Shown: positions 1 to 7,175, numbered from the stretch's first letter. The stretch: 34,144 bases of DNA from an uncultured Desulfobacteraceae bacterium (GCA_903909505.1 CAIVVZ010000124.1:1-34144); one strand, 5' to 3'. Notes: generated from the sequence alone by a model not told the origin. Translations and numbers: made by a program.

Positions 1-237
1 ATAACGGACACCTAAATGCTTGGCAAACAATTGCATCAGCTCCACATCCAGGCCAACCATCCCGGATTCCGGTTCCATAACAAAATTGGCGTAGGTGACA
101 CCCAGGTGCCGCATTACGCCCCGCTGGCGGATATCTGCCAGATCATCGGCCAGAACCGAAGTTGTCAGCATACAGCCCACCACGACAACCCCGATGGTTC
201 GAAGTATTTTGGGAAAAATCATCTTGAATCGTTTCAC
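1..237 (-). CDS. Periplasmic solute-binding protein, family 3 (partial, C-terminus off the left edge)
   Basis: Only the first 79 codons are in the window. Read from a GTG at 237, the protein has a basic start, a hydrophobic signal segment (about residues 11-30, ending near SVLADD) and then the opening of an SBP_bac_3 domain: a DIRQRG-type first strand and helix, a short loop, and GLDVELMQLFAKHLGV, the usual 'G.D.el...A..lGv' pattern. Family members bind amino acids or similar small ligands in the periplasm for ABC uptake or for a receptor. The GTG is preferred over the ATG at 222 because AAGGA lies about 7 bases before it. It starts 57 bases after the MCP1 stop, on the same strand, so it is probably the third gene of the cheW-MCP1 operon and could hand a ligand to MCP1. 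The ligand cannot be told. Confidence 0.72.
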   Translation of the reverse strand, partial: MKRFKMIFPKILRTIGVVVVGCMLTTSVLADDLADIRQRGVMRHLGVTYANFVMEPESGMVGLDVELMQLFAKHLGVRY

Positions 238-294
238 GTTTTTATCCTTTCCTGTTAAACCCTGTATTGATACTGGATCCGGACTTTGCTGCCT

Positions 295-1911
295 TTAGAA
301 ATCCTTAAAATCACTCTCATCCATGGGAATGATGTCATCGGGATTGACCTCTCTGGATCGGTTGAGTGACAGGGCTTTTCCCTTTGTTGGTCTTTTAGTG
401 ACGGCAAGCGCTTTTTGGGGTGCTTGCCTGGCATATCCAGCAGCTCCCGGGTGTCTGACGCTACGGATACTGCCGGTTGACACGGCGACATTTCCGCTCA
501 CCATGGCTGCCAACTCTCCCACAAATGCTTTCATCTCTTCTGCCTGGGCGTTTAATTCTTCGGATGCTGAGGCCGATTCCTCGGCGGTTGCGGCATTTTG
601 CTGGGTGACCTTATCCATTTCCGTGATCGCGATGTTCACCTGCGCGATGCCCTGGGCCTGCTCACTGGAGGCGGCAGCGATCTCGCCGACCAACTCGCCC
701 ACTTTTACGGTAGTGACGGCCACTTCCTTGAAGGCGTCGTTGGTGGTCTTTACCAGCGCGGTTCCCTCCGTGACTTTTTTCACAGTGCCTTCAATCAATG
801 CAGCGATACTCTTGGCGGCATCCGCGGCGCGCATGGCCAGATTCCGAACCTCGTCGGCTACAACGGCAAACCCGGCGCCGGCTTCCCCGGCTCTTGCGGC
901 TTCCACGGCAGCGTTTAAAGCCAGAAGATTGGTCTGAAACGCGATTTCATCAATGGTCTTGATGATTTTGGAGGTTTCCTCGCTGGCTTTAGAGATTTCC
1001 TGCATGGAGGTGGTGAGCTGGCTCATGGATGTATTGGCTTTATTGACCACCTGGTTGGCCTGTTTCATGAGGGAGTCCGCATGTCCGGAGTTGCTGGCGT
1101 TCTGCTTAGTCATGGAGGACATTTCCTCCAGGGACGATGAGGTCTCTTCAACGGATGCCGCCTGCTGGGAAGAGCCTTCGGCCAGGGACTGGGAAGCAGA
1201 GGAAACTTCTCCGGCCGCGGACGCTACCTGGTCCGATGCTTCGGTCAGTCCGGTGATGACCCGGTTCAGCGCCCGGGTAATCGACAGCGACAGGTAGATT
1301 CCCAGAAAGAGCGAAACCGCGATGCCAAGGATAATCAGGAGCCCGAAACCCAGTTTGATGGTATTGGATGTTTTGTCAAAAGCCGTGTCTGTCTCTTTGG
1401 CGGCGGTTATTTCAGTGGTGATGAGTTCATCCAGCAGTCTGGAGTTTTTCTGAAAAAGATCACGGGTTTTTCCGAAACTTGAGGCGCGTGCGGCATCCAG
1501 GTCCCCATATTTGGCAAGCGAAATGACATCCTGGTGGGATTTCTTCCACCCGTCCCATTCCTGGACCAGTTTTTTCCACAAAACAACTCCTTCCGGTGTC
1601 TTATGAATCGGTTCAAAAATCTTCCAACCTTCATCAATGCGTTTCCATGCGTCGTCCAGAATGACATATTGATGCTTGATGATTTCAGCGTCTTTTTCAT
1701 AGCAGAGGGTTCTTTCCGCTTGCGATATGTCAGGCATGGCTGCATCCATGATTCCTAGGCCGTGGATAGCATGAAGGTCTTCCCCTGTTTTATCCTGGGC
1801 AGTTTTAGCCACATTCAGGGACCAGAATCCTATACCGCCGATGAGTGCCGCGATAACTGCCACAATCACAAACCCGCCAATCAATTTGGTGCTTAATTTC
1901 ACATTTTTCAT
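295..1911 (-). CDS. Methyl-accepting chemotaxis protein (MCP1)
   Basis: This 538-residue transmembrane chemoreceptor should couple to CheA through CheW. TM1 is about residues 11-30 and TM2 about 187-209. They bracket a helical sensor of about 155 residues resembling a four-helix-bundle domain. A short HAMP-like stretch (about 208-240) leads into the long coiled coil with the highly conserved hairpin tip around 320-355 ([19 protein letters not shown]). Gln/Glu-rich methylation-type helices flank the tip. The C-terminus ends SDFKDF, which fits the CheR/CheB-tethering pentapeptide pattern x-[FWYH]-x-x-[FWYH]. A good ribosome site (AAGGAGAG, about 7 bases) precedes the ATG. It lies downstream of cheW and upstream of a periplasmic binding protein. 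Its last 46 bp are repeated perfectly at 3361-3406. Confidence 0.95.
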   Translation of the reverse strand: MKNVKLSTKLIGGFVIVAVIAALIGGIGFWSLNVAKTAQDKTGEDLHAIHGLGIMDAAMPDISQAERTLCYEKDAEIIKHQYVILDDAWKRIDEGWKIFEPIHKTPEGVVLWKKLVQEWDGWKKSHQDVISLAKYGDLDAARASSFGKTRDLFQKNSRLLDELITTEITAAKETDTAFDKTSNTIKLGFGLLIILGIAVSLFLGIYLSLSITRALNRVITGLTEASDQVASAAGEVSSASQSLAEGSSQQAASVEETSSSLEEMSSMTKQNASNSGHADSLMKQANQVVNKANTSMSQLTTSMQEISKASEETSKIIKTIDEIAFQTNLLALNAAVEAARAGEAGAGFAVVADEVRNLAMRAADAAKSIAALIEGTVKKVTEGTALVKTTNDAFKEVAVTTVKVGELVGEIAAASSEQAQGIAQVNIAITEMDKVTQQNAATAEESASASEELNAQAEEMKAFVGELAAMVSGNVAVSTGSIRSVRHPGAAGYARQAPQKALAVTKRPTKGKALSLNRSREVNPDDIIPMDESDFKDF

Positions 1912-1950
1912 TGCAAAGCTCTCCTTAATGAATCGAAATTAATTTTATTT

Positions 1951-2103
1951 AAGGGGTAGTCGGTTAGCTCCACCTAAGATGCGCCAATAGATTGCAATCA
2001 AAGGGTTTTTGTGGCTGCTGGCCGGTAATGCAGTCAATGTTTAGTATTTCGTGTAATTCCGGCATATTCCCAAGAATCAGTTGGAGCAAACCGACTACCC
2101 TTT
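1951..2103. repeat. MITE-like element: imperfect ~25-bp inverted repeats about 100 bp apart
   Basis: GGGTAGTCGGTTAGCTCC at 1954-1971 is mirrored by GGAGCAAACCGACTACCC at 2083-2100 (18 bp, one mismatch). Pairing continues imperfectly to roughly 1951-1976 and 2078-2103, and the right arm runs into a T-rich stretch. The roughly 105-bp interior encodes nothing convincing. It sits between cheW and MCP1. It could be a miniature transposable element or a large intercistronic hairpin; the T-run lies on the side that would be read first on the minus strand, so it is not a normal minus-strand terminator. Confidence 0.6.
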
Positions 2104-2142
2104 TTTTATTTTTTGATGTCCCTCTGTGATACTTTCTTTTAC

Positions 2143-2184
2143 TTATCCCTAACCGTTGATCCATAGCCTATAGTCCATAACCCT
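2143..2184. repeat. Degenerate heptanucleotide tract (six 7-base units)
   Basis: The 42 bases divide into six consecutive heptamers: TTATCCC, TAACCGT, TGATCCA, TAGCCTA, TAGTCCA, TAACCCT. Each starts with T and has C at position 5, giving a consensus close to TARYCCN. The tract ends 3 bases before the cheW stop codon. It resembles in period, though not in unit sequence, the tracts inside hrpA (13464-13498) and the VWA gene (27418-27438). Confidence 0.55.
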
Positions 2185-2187
2185 TTC

Positions 2188-2700
2188 TCACGCCGCCTTC
2201 TCCAGCATCCCGATTTCGTTTTCAGTCAGCACCTTATCAATATCCAGAAGGATCTTGACGCCGCCTTCGATTTTGGCCATGCCCAGGATATAACTGGTAT
2301 TTAGTTGGGTTCCGAACGTTGGGGCGTTTTCGATATCGCCACCGCTGATGTTGAGCACTTCGGATACGGAATCCACCACGATGCCGATGTTGAGAGGGGT
2401 ATCCTGCAGATTGATCTGAACCACGATGATGCAGGTGCGCTCTGTATAATCCATGGAAGGCATGCCGAACCGCAGCCTTAAATCAATGACCGGAATGACC
2501 TTGCCGCGGAGATTGATGACGCCTTTCACGAAATCCGGGGCCTGAGGCACCGAGGTAATGGGCATCATGCCGATGATTTCCCGGATTTTCAGGATGCCGA
2601 TGCCGTACTCTTCCCCGGCCAGGGTAAATGTCAGGTATTTGCCTTCTCTGCCGCCGGTGGTTTGAACCGCCTGGTTTACTTTGCCTATTCTGTCTTGCAT
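2188..2700 (-). CDS. cheW: Chemotaxis coupling protein CheW
   Basis: This is a 170-residue CheW-like SH3-type adaptor linking chemoreceptors to the CheA kinase. After a variable N-terminus of about 18 residues it shows the family core: YLTFTLAGEEYGI, IREIIG, a VPQAPDFVKGVINLRGKVIPVIDL block with the conserved NLRG, then GIVVDSVSEVL and a C-terminal KILLDIDKVL. The start at 2700 is chosen because GGAG lies upstream, although at a long spacing of about 11 bases. An ATG at 2748 lies in frame but has no ribosome site and would add 16 unrelated residues. It is the first gene of operon A, driven by the sigma-54 promoter at 2899-2915, and leaves a leader of about 190 bases. A decayed copy of its 3' end lies at 3260-3352. 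Confidence 0.93.
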   Translation of the reverse strand: MQDRIGKVNQAVQTTGGREGKYLTFTLAGEEYGIGILKIREIIGMMPITSVPQAPDFVKGVINLRGKVIPVIDLRLRFGMPSMDYTERTCIIVVQINLQDTPLNIGIVVDSVSEVLNISGGDIENAPTFGTQLNTSYILGMAKIEGGVKILLDIDKVLTENEIGMLEKAA

Positions 2701-2776
2701 ATCGATTATTTCTCCATCACGATTTAATAATTTGCCGCGTAACGGCATCTAAATATCAATTATGGCCTGGAAATAA

Positions 2777-2875
2777 AGCACCTGAAGTTTTTCCCTGGGC
2801 CATTCGATTTGGTTAAGCGAAATCATCAGGTGCTGCGAAGCGAATGCCGATGATGTTCATCAATGTTTCATTGAT
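2777..2875 (-). promoter_or_regulatory. Structured leader of the cheW transcript (two stem-loops)
   Basis: The predicted leader of about 190 bases contains two perfect inverted repeats. AGCACCTGA (2777-2785) pairs with TCAGGTGCT (2826-2834), a 9-bp stem with a 40-base loop. ATCAATG (2859-2865) pairs with CATTGAT (2869-2875), a 7-bp stem with a 3-base loop close to the predicted transcript start. It matches no riboswitch class I recognise. It may affect mRNA stability or translation. Confidence 0.35.
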
Positions 2876-2898
2876 TCAGTTCCTATTAATTACACAAA

Positions 2899-2915
2899 TG
2901 CAAGAAAAGTGCCAA
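2899..2915 (-). promoter_or_regulatory. Sigma-54 (RpoN) promoter of the cheW-MCP1 operon
   Basis: On the minus strand the sequence reads TTGGCACTTTTCTTGCA. The -24 element (TTGGCAC) and -12 element (TTGC) are separated so that exactly 10 bases lie between GG and GC, matching consensus TGGCAC-N5-TTGC. Transcription would start near 2888. The promoter at 7023-7039 shares 16 of these 17 bases, and both have paired palindromes at matching distances upstream. Confidence 0.85.
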
Positions 2916-3010
2916 CTTGGATCAGCATTTCAATAAATGATTAAAACACAATCAAATATGATAGTTAAAAATCAATTGAGAAATGACAAGATTGCCGACA
3001 ACTATGGATG

Positions 3011-3025
3011 TCCAATATAATTGGA
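3011..3025. promoter_or_regulatory. Enhancer-type palindrome, proximal site upstream of cheW
   Basis: TCCAATATAATTGGA has perfect 6-bp arms (TCCAAT/ATTGGA) around 3 bases. Its centre lies about 130 bp upstream of the predicted cheW transcript start, a usual position for a sigma-54 activator site. The corresponding site of operon B (7134-7148) shares the flank GATGTCCAATA. Confidence 0.75.
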
Positions 3026-3053
3026 TTTTAAAGGTCGTTGCGACATTGACGAT

Positions 3054-3068
3054 TCCAATTTTATTGGA
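3054..3068. promoter_or_regulatory. Enhancer-type palindrome, distal site upstream of cheW
   Basis: TCCAATTTTATTGGA has perfect 6-bp arms. It is centred 43 bp (about four helical turns) from the proximal site and about 173 bp upstream of the predicted start, so two activator dimers could bind the same face of the helix. It shares GATTCCAATT with the distal operon B site at 7176-7190. Confidence 0.75.
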
Positions 3069-3189
3069 CGTTATGCTTATATGTCTGTCGACAAGGTCAG
3101 GGCATGGATTTCAGCAGGGTAAGGGGGCGTCTTTTACCTTGCTTTTTAGAACGGAAGGATTTTGGCTGCATGATGCGATGCCATCATAT

Positions 3190-3241
3190 TCAGATTCCGG
3201 ACTCCGTCTGCAACTACGTCAAATCCGGAGCCGGAATCTGA
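3190..3241. terminator. Long stem-loop between the two chemotaxis operons
   Basis: TCAGATTCCGGACTCCG (3190-3206) pairs with CGGAGCCGGAATCTGA (3226-3241), giving 16 bp with a single-base bulge and a loop of about 19 bases. There is no clear T-run, so a classical intrinsic terminator is not certain. It lies where transcription of operon B (MCP2 last) should end before the regulatory region of cheW, so an end or stability structure for that transcript is plausible. Confidence 0.45.
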
Positions 3242-3259
3242 CGATTATTTCACTGTCTA

Positions 3260-3352
3260 CTATTCCTGTTGCATAATATCATCGGTACCCAGCACCCGAT
3301 CGACATCGAGGAGAATCTTGACATATTATCTCGATCTTGGCTATTCCTGATC
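3260..3352 (-). pseudogene. Decayed cheW 3' end
   Basis: Read on the minus strand, 3322-3260 gives VKILLDVDRVLGTDDIMQQE followed by a stop, aligning with KILLDIDKVL at the C-terminus of the intact CheW (2188-2700). Just upstream GGAATAGCCAAGATCGAG encodes GIAKIE, matching GMAKIE of CheW. Seven bases separate the two parts where the intact gene has six, so there is a frameshift. Nothing of the rest of a cheW gene remains. It is a remnant of a second coupling-protein gene. Confidence 0.75.
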
Positions 3353-3361
3353 AGCATTGCT

Positions 3362-3424
3362 TTAGAAATCCTTAAAATCACTCTCATCCATGGGAATGAT
3401 GTCATCCGGGTCACTCTCTTTATA
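3362..3424 (-). pseudogene. Remnant of a chemoreceptor C-terminal tail
   Basis: Minus-strand translation gives [19 protein letters not shown] and a TAA stop, nearly the same as the end of MCP1. Bases 3361-3406 are identical to 294-339 over 46 positions. The fragment lies directly after the MCP2 stop codon and happens to be in frame with it, separated by TGA and TAA. No body of a receptor precedes it, so this is a duplicated or recombined 3' end. Confidence 0.75.
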
Positions 3425-3430
3425 AGTTTA

Positions 3431-5416
3431 TCATAATTCCTTTGTGTCTAAATAATCCGAATCGTCCAGAGGAATCACTTCATTCGGGCTTACTTCACGT
3501 CCTCTGGAAAGAAGGAGCTCGTTTTTTTTGGGTTTCGTTGTAATTGCGTGATTATTGTGATGGGAAACGGCTTGAACCGGACGTTCAAGCGAATTCTCCG
3601 AGCTTGTGATTTTTGCGGAACTTCCTTCCACAAGTGCCAGTAGTTCACTTACCATGCCCTTCATCTCTTCGGCCTGAGCGCTCATTTCTTCGGCGGCGGA
3701 GGAAGACTCTTCGGCGCTGGCCGCATTCTGCTGTACCACTTTATCCATTGCTGCAACCGCCCTGTTGATCTGATCAATCCCCTGGGCCTGCTCCGATGAG
3801 GCTGCGGCAATCTCCGCCACCAGCTCTCCAACCTTGGCGCTGCTTCTGGCAACCTCTGAAAAGGCTTCATCGGTTCTGGCCACAATTTGAGAGCCATCCT
3901 TTACCTTCTTGCCCGTTTCGGCAATCAGAACGGAGGTGTTCCTGGCGGCCTCGGAGGCCCGCATGGCCAGATTCCGGACTTCATCCGCCACAACCGCGAA
4001 TCCGGCCCCGGCTTCTCCGGCCCGGGCCGCTTCAACCGCGGCATTCAAGGCCAGAAGATTCGTCTGAAACGCGATTTCATCGATGGTCTTGATGATCTTG
4101 GAGGTTTCTTCGCTTGCCCTGGAGATTTCTTTCATGGATGCGGTCAGTTCCGTCATGGAAGCGTTGGCCGTGACGACCACATTATTGGTGTTCTTCATCA
4201 GACTGTTCGCCTGACCGGCATTGTCCGCATTTTGTTTGGTCATGGAGGACATCTCTTCCAGGGATGAGGACGTCTCCTCAATGGAGGCGGCCTGGTCCGA
4301 TGCGCCCTGAGCCAGGGACTGGCTGGCGGAAGAAACCTCGCCGGATGCCGATGCCACCTGATCCGCGCCCTCATTGAGGCCTTCGATGATCCGTCCGATC
4401 GGCCGGGTAATGCCTCGGGTGATGATAATAATCAGCACGATACTGACAACTATCCCGATAATTCCGGCAATAACCAGAATTTTACTGGAGCGGATCAGAA
4501 TGTTTCCCACACTGCCGGCGCTCTTTATGGTTTCATCGATTCCTGAAACCGCGGTGACTTCGGCCGAAGTGGTCACCGCGCTTGCGGTAGCGATGCGCTT
4601 CTTGCCCAGGTCGATCATGCTGCTATAGTTTGCCACGAGCTTCTTCATGTTCGTTTTATAACTGGAGCCGGCCATTCTGATGTCTTCCAGTTGCGAAATG
4701 GCGGTGTCGCTGGTGGTCTTTTTCTGAATCGCATTTAAGGTGTTTTCCATTTCCGTAAATTTATTCGCCGACTCTTCGATAATCCGGGGATCCCTGACCA
4801 GTTGCCCCTTTACGGTATCCAGTTGAATGACATAACCGAGCTGTATCACATCATTCATTCCGTTGATCTTTTCAAATTGGTCATTCAAGGATGCCGGGTT
4901 AGCATTAGTTTGTTGAATTCCGGCGGTCAACTCTTCGGATTGGTTATCCACGAACTCCAGGCAGGCTTTCATGAATTCCTGAGCTGCGGCATCAAGTTTT
5001 TTCCGGACAACCTGAATTTCCTTTCCCGTATTTTCCGTATCGTTTACTTGCGTTTCGTATTCCGAAAGACGCGCCGCAGCATTGGTGGTATTTTCTTTCA
5101 GAATTTTCAGTTCCGGGTATTTGGCGGTCAACTGCTCCGCATCCAGAAGATTTTGTTTGACATTTTTCAAGTGTTCGCGTGAAGCGGACAGATATGTTTC
5201 ATCGTAAGCGGTGTCATATGCGTTCATGGCGGAAACGGCTCTGGATGCGGCGCGCTCAATACTGCTGGCGATGCGTGTTTCCGGCATGTACTGACTCGAC
5301 AAAACCTGGGCTTGTCCGGCCACGCCCTTCATAATGTAGAGGGAAGTTCCCGTCAGTATTACGGCAATGAACAAAACAATTCCGAATCCGGCAAATATTT
5401 TTGAACTTAGTTTCAT
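3431..5416 (-). CDS. Methyl-accepting chemotaxis protein (MCP2), HBM-like sensor
   Basis: This 661-residue chemoreceptor has TM1 at about residues 10-28, a large all-helical periplasmic region (about 38-300) resembling the helical bimodular (HBM) sensor of the McpS type, and TM2 at about 313-333. A HAMP start ([15 protein letters not shown]) follows, then the long signalling coiled coil with the conserved [19 protein letters not shown] hairpin tip. HBM receptors of known function bind small organic acids; the ligand here is unknown. The start at 5416 is chosen over the ATG at 5533 because GGAAAGGG stands 8 bases before it and TM1 follows at once. The C-terminus (SDYLDTKEL) lacks the aromatic pentapeptide seen in MCP1. 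It is the last gene of operon B. Confidence 0.94.
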   Translation of the reverse strand: MKLSSKIFAGFGIVLFIAVILTGTSLYIMKGVAGQAQVLSSQYMPETRIASSIERAASRAVSAMNAYDTAYDETYLSASREHLKNVKQNLLDAEQLTAKYPELKILKENTTNAAARLSEYETQVNDTENTGKEIQVVRKKLDAAAQEFMKACLEFVDNQSEELTAGIQQTNANPASLNDQFEKINGMNDVIQLGYVIQLDTVKGQLVRDPRIIEESANKFTEMENTLNAIQKKTTSDTAISQLEDIRMAGSSYKTNMKKLVANYSSMIDLGKKRIATASAVTTSAEVTAVSGIDETIKSAGSVGNILIRSSKILVIAGIIGIVVSIVLIIIITRGITRPIGRIIEGLNEGADQVASASGEVSSASQSLAQGASDQAASIEETSSSLEEMSSMTKQNADNAGQANSLMKNTNNVVVTANASMTELTASMKEISRASEETSKIIKTIDEIAFQTNLLALNAAVEAARAGEAGAGFAVVADEVRNLAMRASEAARNTSVLIAETGKKVKDGSQIVARTDEAFSEVARSSAKVGELVAEIAAASSEQAQGIDQINRAVAAMDKVVQQNAASAEESSSAAEEMSAQAEEMKGMVSELLALVEGSSAKITSSENSLERPVQAVSHHNNHAITTKPKKNELLLSRGREVSPNEVIPLDDSDYLDTKEL

Positions 5417-5464
5417 AAAAATGACCCTTTCCGCAATGATTGAAAATTCAGGTTGTCGTGGTTC

Positions 5465-5549
5465 AGGAAGGCCTCTATCCGATTGACCGACGGATAAATG
5501 GCGGACTGCTTGCCGGAGCAAGGACTTGGCCATGGTAGAAGGCCTTCCT
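5465..5549. repeat. Intercistronic inverted repeat before MCP2
   Basis: AGGAAGGCCT (5465-5474) and AGGCCTTCCT (5540-5549) are perfect 10-bp inverted arms. Between them ATCCG/CGGAT and GC-rich stretches can fold further. The structure fills most of the 143-base gap between the Cache protein gene and MCP2, and could set the ratio of the two products through mRNA processing or attenuation. Confidence 0.45.
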
Positions 5550-5559
5550 CAATGATGGA

Positions 5560-6027
5560 CTATTTCTTGTAAATTCCGCAGCCGACGATCAGATCGCCGG
5601 ACTTTTCCAGGTACATGGACTTGGGTTCGATCTGTTTGGACACGGGATTCATGAATTTGTAATCCTGCCAGGCGCTCGGCTGCTTTTTCATCAGCTCTAT
5701 GCGCTCTTTCATGTATTCCTTTCCGTCCGTGTCTTTAAAATCGATCAAATCTTTGCCGACCATGTTTTTCTTCTGGCCGTGTGCCAGGCATTTTGCGGTC
5801 ATGTCATAGACCACCACATACAGATCCCGGTCGATGAATTTGCCCTTGGGATTGCTGATCTCTTCAAAAGCCTTTTCATTACCGTTGGCTTTGATGTATT
5901 CGATGGCTTTTTTCACCATTGCCACGGCTTCGTCCTTGGTGCCTTCATCGCCCGCACCGGCAAAACCCGTCAAACACCCCATTGACAAAAATGCTGCAAC
6001 GCCCGCGATAATTAACATTCTTTTCAT
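5560..6027 (-). CDS. Exported single-Cache domain protein
   Basis: This 155-residue protein begins with a signal sequence (MKRMLIIAGVAAFLSMGCLTG); either signal peptidase I cleavage near AGAGDEG or lipidation at the Cys in SMGC is possible. The rest (about 30-153) reads as one small Cache (sCache_2-type) sensor: a helix with KKAIEYIKANG, then GKFIDRDLYVVVYDMTAKCLAHG, NMVGKDLIDFKDTDGK and a final strand. Such domains normally form the outer part of receptors and kinases; here it stands alone. The start at 6027 has GGAAAGGGG 6 bases upstream; an in-frame upstream ATG at 6072 has no such site. Placed between hemerythrin and MCP2, it is a candidate ligand-binding partner for MCP2. Confidence 0.85.
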   Translation of the reverse strand: MKRMLIIAGVAAFLSMGCLTGFAGAGDEGTKDEAVAMVKKAIEYIKANGNEKAFEEISNPKGKFIDRDLYVVVYDMTAKCLAHGQKKNMVGKDLIDFKDTDGKEYMKERIELMKKQPSAWQDYKFMNPVSKQIEPKSMYLEKSGDLIVGCGIYKK

Positions 6028-6148
6028 GTCATACCCCTTTCCTTTTAATTGATTCATGGTTTCTACCGGCAAAAGCGCCGGCTTCTGATGAACATCACGC
6101 TGTTGTTTTTCTTGCTGTCGGTCGGCAACTATGTACCAGTCGTCGATA

Positions 6149-6556
6149 TTATCGGACGCCTTTTGCGTTTAAAAAAGGACCATATAATTGATCCGTGCCC
6201 ATGATGTGCTTACCGAGCCAGTCTTTTAAAAAATTGGTGATCTGGATCGGATTGGATATTTGCCCGGAATCAAATTTCTGTTTCAGATCCAGAACATGCA
6301 CGGCCAATTTATCATGCTTTTGTTTGTGCGCTTCATAATCGGGATACTTGTACAGTTTCATGAGACTTTCTTCGGTTGCAAAATGGGTTTTGGTATATTC
6401 CACCAGATTTTTCAGGACAGCGTCCAGCGTATCCTTGCCCTTGCCTGCCTTCATCGAATCATATAATTCGTTTAGAAAACCCACCAATGCCTTATGCTGT
6501 TCATCAATTTTGGCAATGCCCACGCTGTAATCATTTTTCCATTCAAAAAACGCCAT
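6149..6556 (-). CDS. Bacteriohemerythrin
   Basis: This 135-residue single-domain hemerythrin has all seven expected di-iron ligands: H21 (DEQH), H58 and E62 (HFATEE), H77 and H81 (HKQKH), H117 and D122 (HIMGTD). Hemerythrins bind O2 reversibly at the di-iron centre, in bacteria for oxygen sensing, storage or delivery. There is no signal peptide, so it is cytoplasmic. A strong ribosome site (AAGGAGG) precedes the ATG. It is second in the sigma-54 operon with a receiver-like protein, a Cache protein and a chemoreceptor, which suggests a role in aerotaxis or oxygen avoidance; that role is inference. Confidence 0.96.
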   Translation of the reverse strand: MAFFEWKNDYSVGIAKIDEQHKALVGFLNELYDSMKAGKGKDTLDAVLKNLVEYTKTHFATEESLMKLYKYPDYEAHKQKHDKLAVHVLDLKQKFDSGQISNPIQITNFLKDWLGKHIMGTDQLYGPFLNAKGVR

Positions 6557-6595
6557 AATTCCTCCTTCAGTAACACGTTAACTCCATGGATATTG

Positions 6596-6610
6596 AGTGA
6601 ATCATTCACT
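6596..6610. repeat. Perfect 15-bp palindrome between genes of operon B
   Basis: AGTGAATCATTCACT is a perfect odd palindrome just after the stop of the receiver-like gene (6616) and about 40 bases before the hemerythrin start. It may be a short RNA hairpin or a protein site; it does not match the TCCAAT palindromes. Confidence 0.35.
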
Positions 6611-6615
6611 ATGTT

Positions 6616-6996
6616 CTATTTTTGGCCGCCGCTGTCGCTGCCGATGATTCTGGCTGCGACTTCGGCAACCATGGACATGTCGTCCGATAATAAGGCTTGA
6701 AATCTCGGGAGCATCGAACATCCGATCGAGTGGGAATATTCGGAATCGTCGGGCAGAATCGTGATGATCTTGCGATCCTGGATCTGAGGCCGCATCTCAT
6801 TGAGAATTTCGATGTCCTTGACTTCCGTTAATAGAAAAACGAATAAAGCCTCATCGGTGCGTATTTTGCGCATCACTTCCTGCAATACTTGATGGACAGT
6901 GATGATTTGAAAAGTCACGGTCATCCGGTTCAGTGCGCTCATCAGTTGTCGGCATGCGGGATGCGCGGCGTTCCTGGTAAATAGAATTAGTTTCAA
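6616..6996 (-). CDS. Small receiver-like protein of unknown function
   Basis: I do not recognise a characterised family. From a TTG at 6996 the protein has 126 residues with an alternating strand/helix pattern reminiscent of CheY-like receivers: KLILFTR, then LFVFLLT, then KIITILP, then a C-terminal amphipathic helix (MVAEVAARII). The position after the third strand is T57-E58, not the phosphorylatable Asp, and no DD pair follows the first strand, so ordinary phosphotransfer is unlikely. The TTG start has AAAGGA upstream at about 9 bases. The in-frame ATG at 7020 lies upstream of the start predicted from the sigma-54 promoter (near 7012), so it could not be translated from that transcript. 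It is the first gene of operon B, before hemerythrin. A non-phosphorylated adaptor is one possibility. Confidence 0.7.
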   Translation of the reverse strand: MKLILFTRNAAHPACRQLMSALNRMTVTFQIITVHQVLQEVMRKIRTDEALFVFLLTEVKDIEILNEMRPQIQDRKIITILPDDSEYSHSIGCSMLPRFQALLSDDMSMVAEVAARIIGSDSGGQK

Positions 6997-7022
6997 TGAT
7001 TCAATTCCTTTGTTTTTCATCA

Positions 7023-7039
7023 AGCAAGAAAAGTGCCAA
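7023..7039 (-). promoter_or_regulatory. Sigma-54 (RpoN) promoter of the hemerythrin-MCP2 operon
   Basis: The minus strand reads TTGGCACTTTTCTTGCT: a -24 TTGGCAC and a -12 TTGC with 10 bases between GG and GC. Transcription would start near 7012. It is identical to the cheW promoter except for the last base. An IHF-like sequence (AATCAAAATATTT, 12 of 13 positions) lies at 7044-7056, between promoter and activator sites. Confidence 0.85.
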
Positions 7040-7133
7040 ATATAATCAAAATATTTATATCGTTTTAAAGACAATAAAATCAGATAGCTGACGATATATT
7101 GAAAAATTGGTGGAACTGGCGAAAGGTATGATG

Positions 7134-7148
7134 TCCAATAAAAATGGA
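7134..7148. promoter_or_regulatory. Enhancer-type palindrome, proximal site of operon B
   Basis: TCCAATAAAAATGGA is the same palindrome with one mismatch in the right arm (AATGGA for ATTGGA). Its centre lies about 129 bp upstream of the predicted start, almost exactly where the proximal cheW site lies. Confidence 0.7.
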
Positions 7149-7175
7149 TTCCAAACGGCATTACATACGGTTGAT

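Noticed and set aside
323..937. Long plus-strand frame of 204 codons opposite MCP1
   Set aside because: It is the antisense of strongly conserved MCP coding sequence; GC-rich third positions keep it open.
1964..2164. Minus-strand frame of 66 codons between cheW and MCP1
   Set aside because: It covers the MITE-like repeat and heptamer tract; no ribosome site and no family resemblance.
2983..3276. Plus-strand reading frame of 97 codons
   Set aside because: It runs through the two activator sites, the stem-loop and the cheW remnant, and resembles no protein family.
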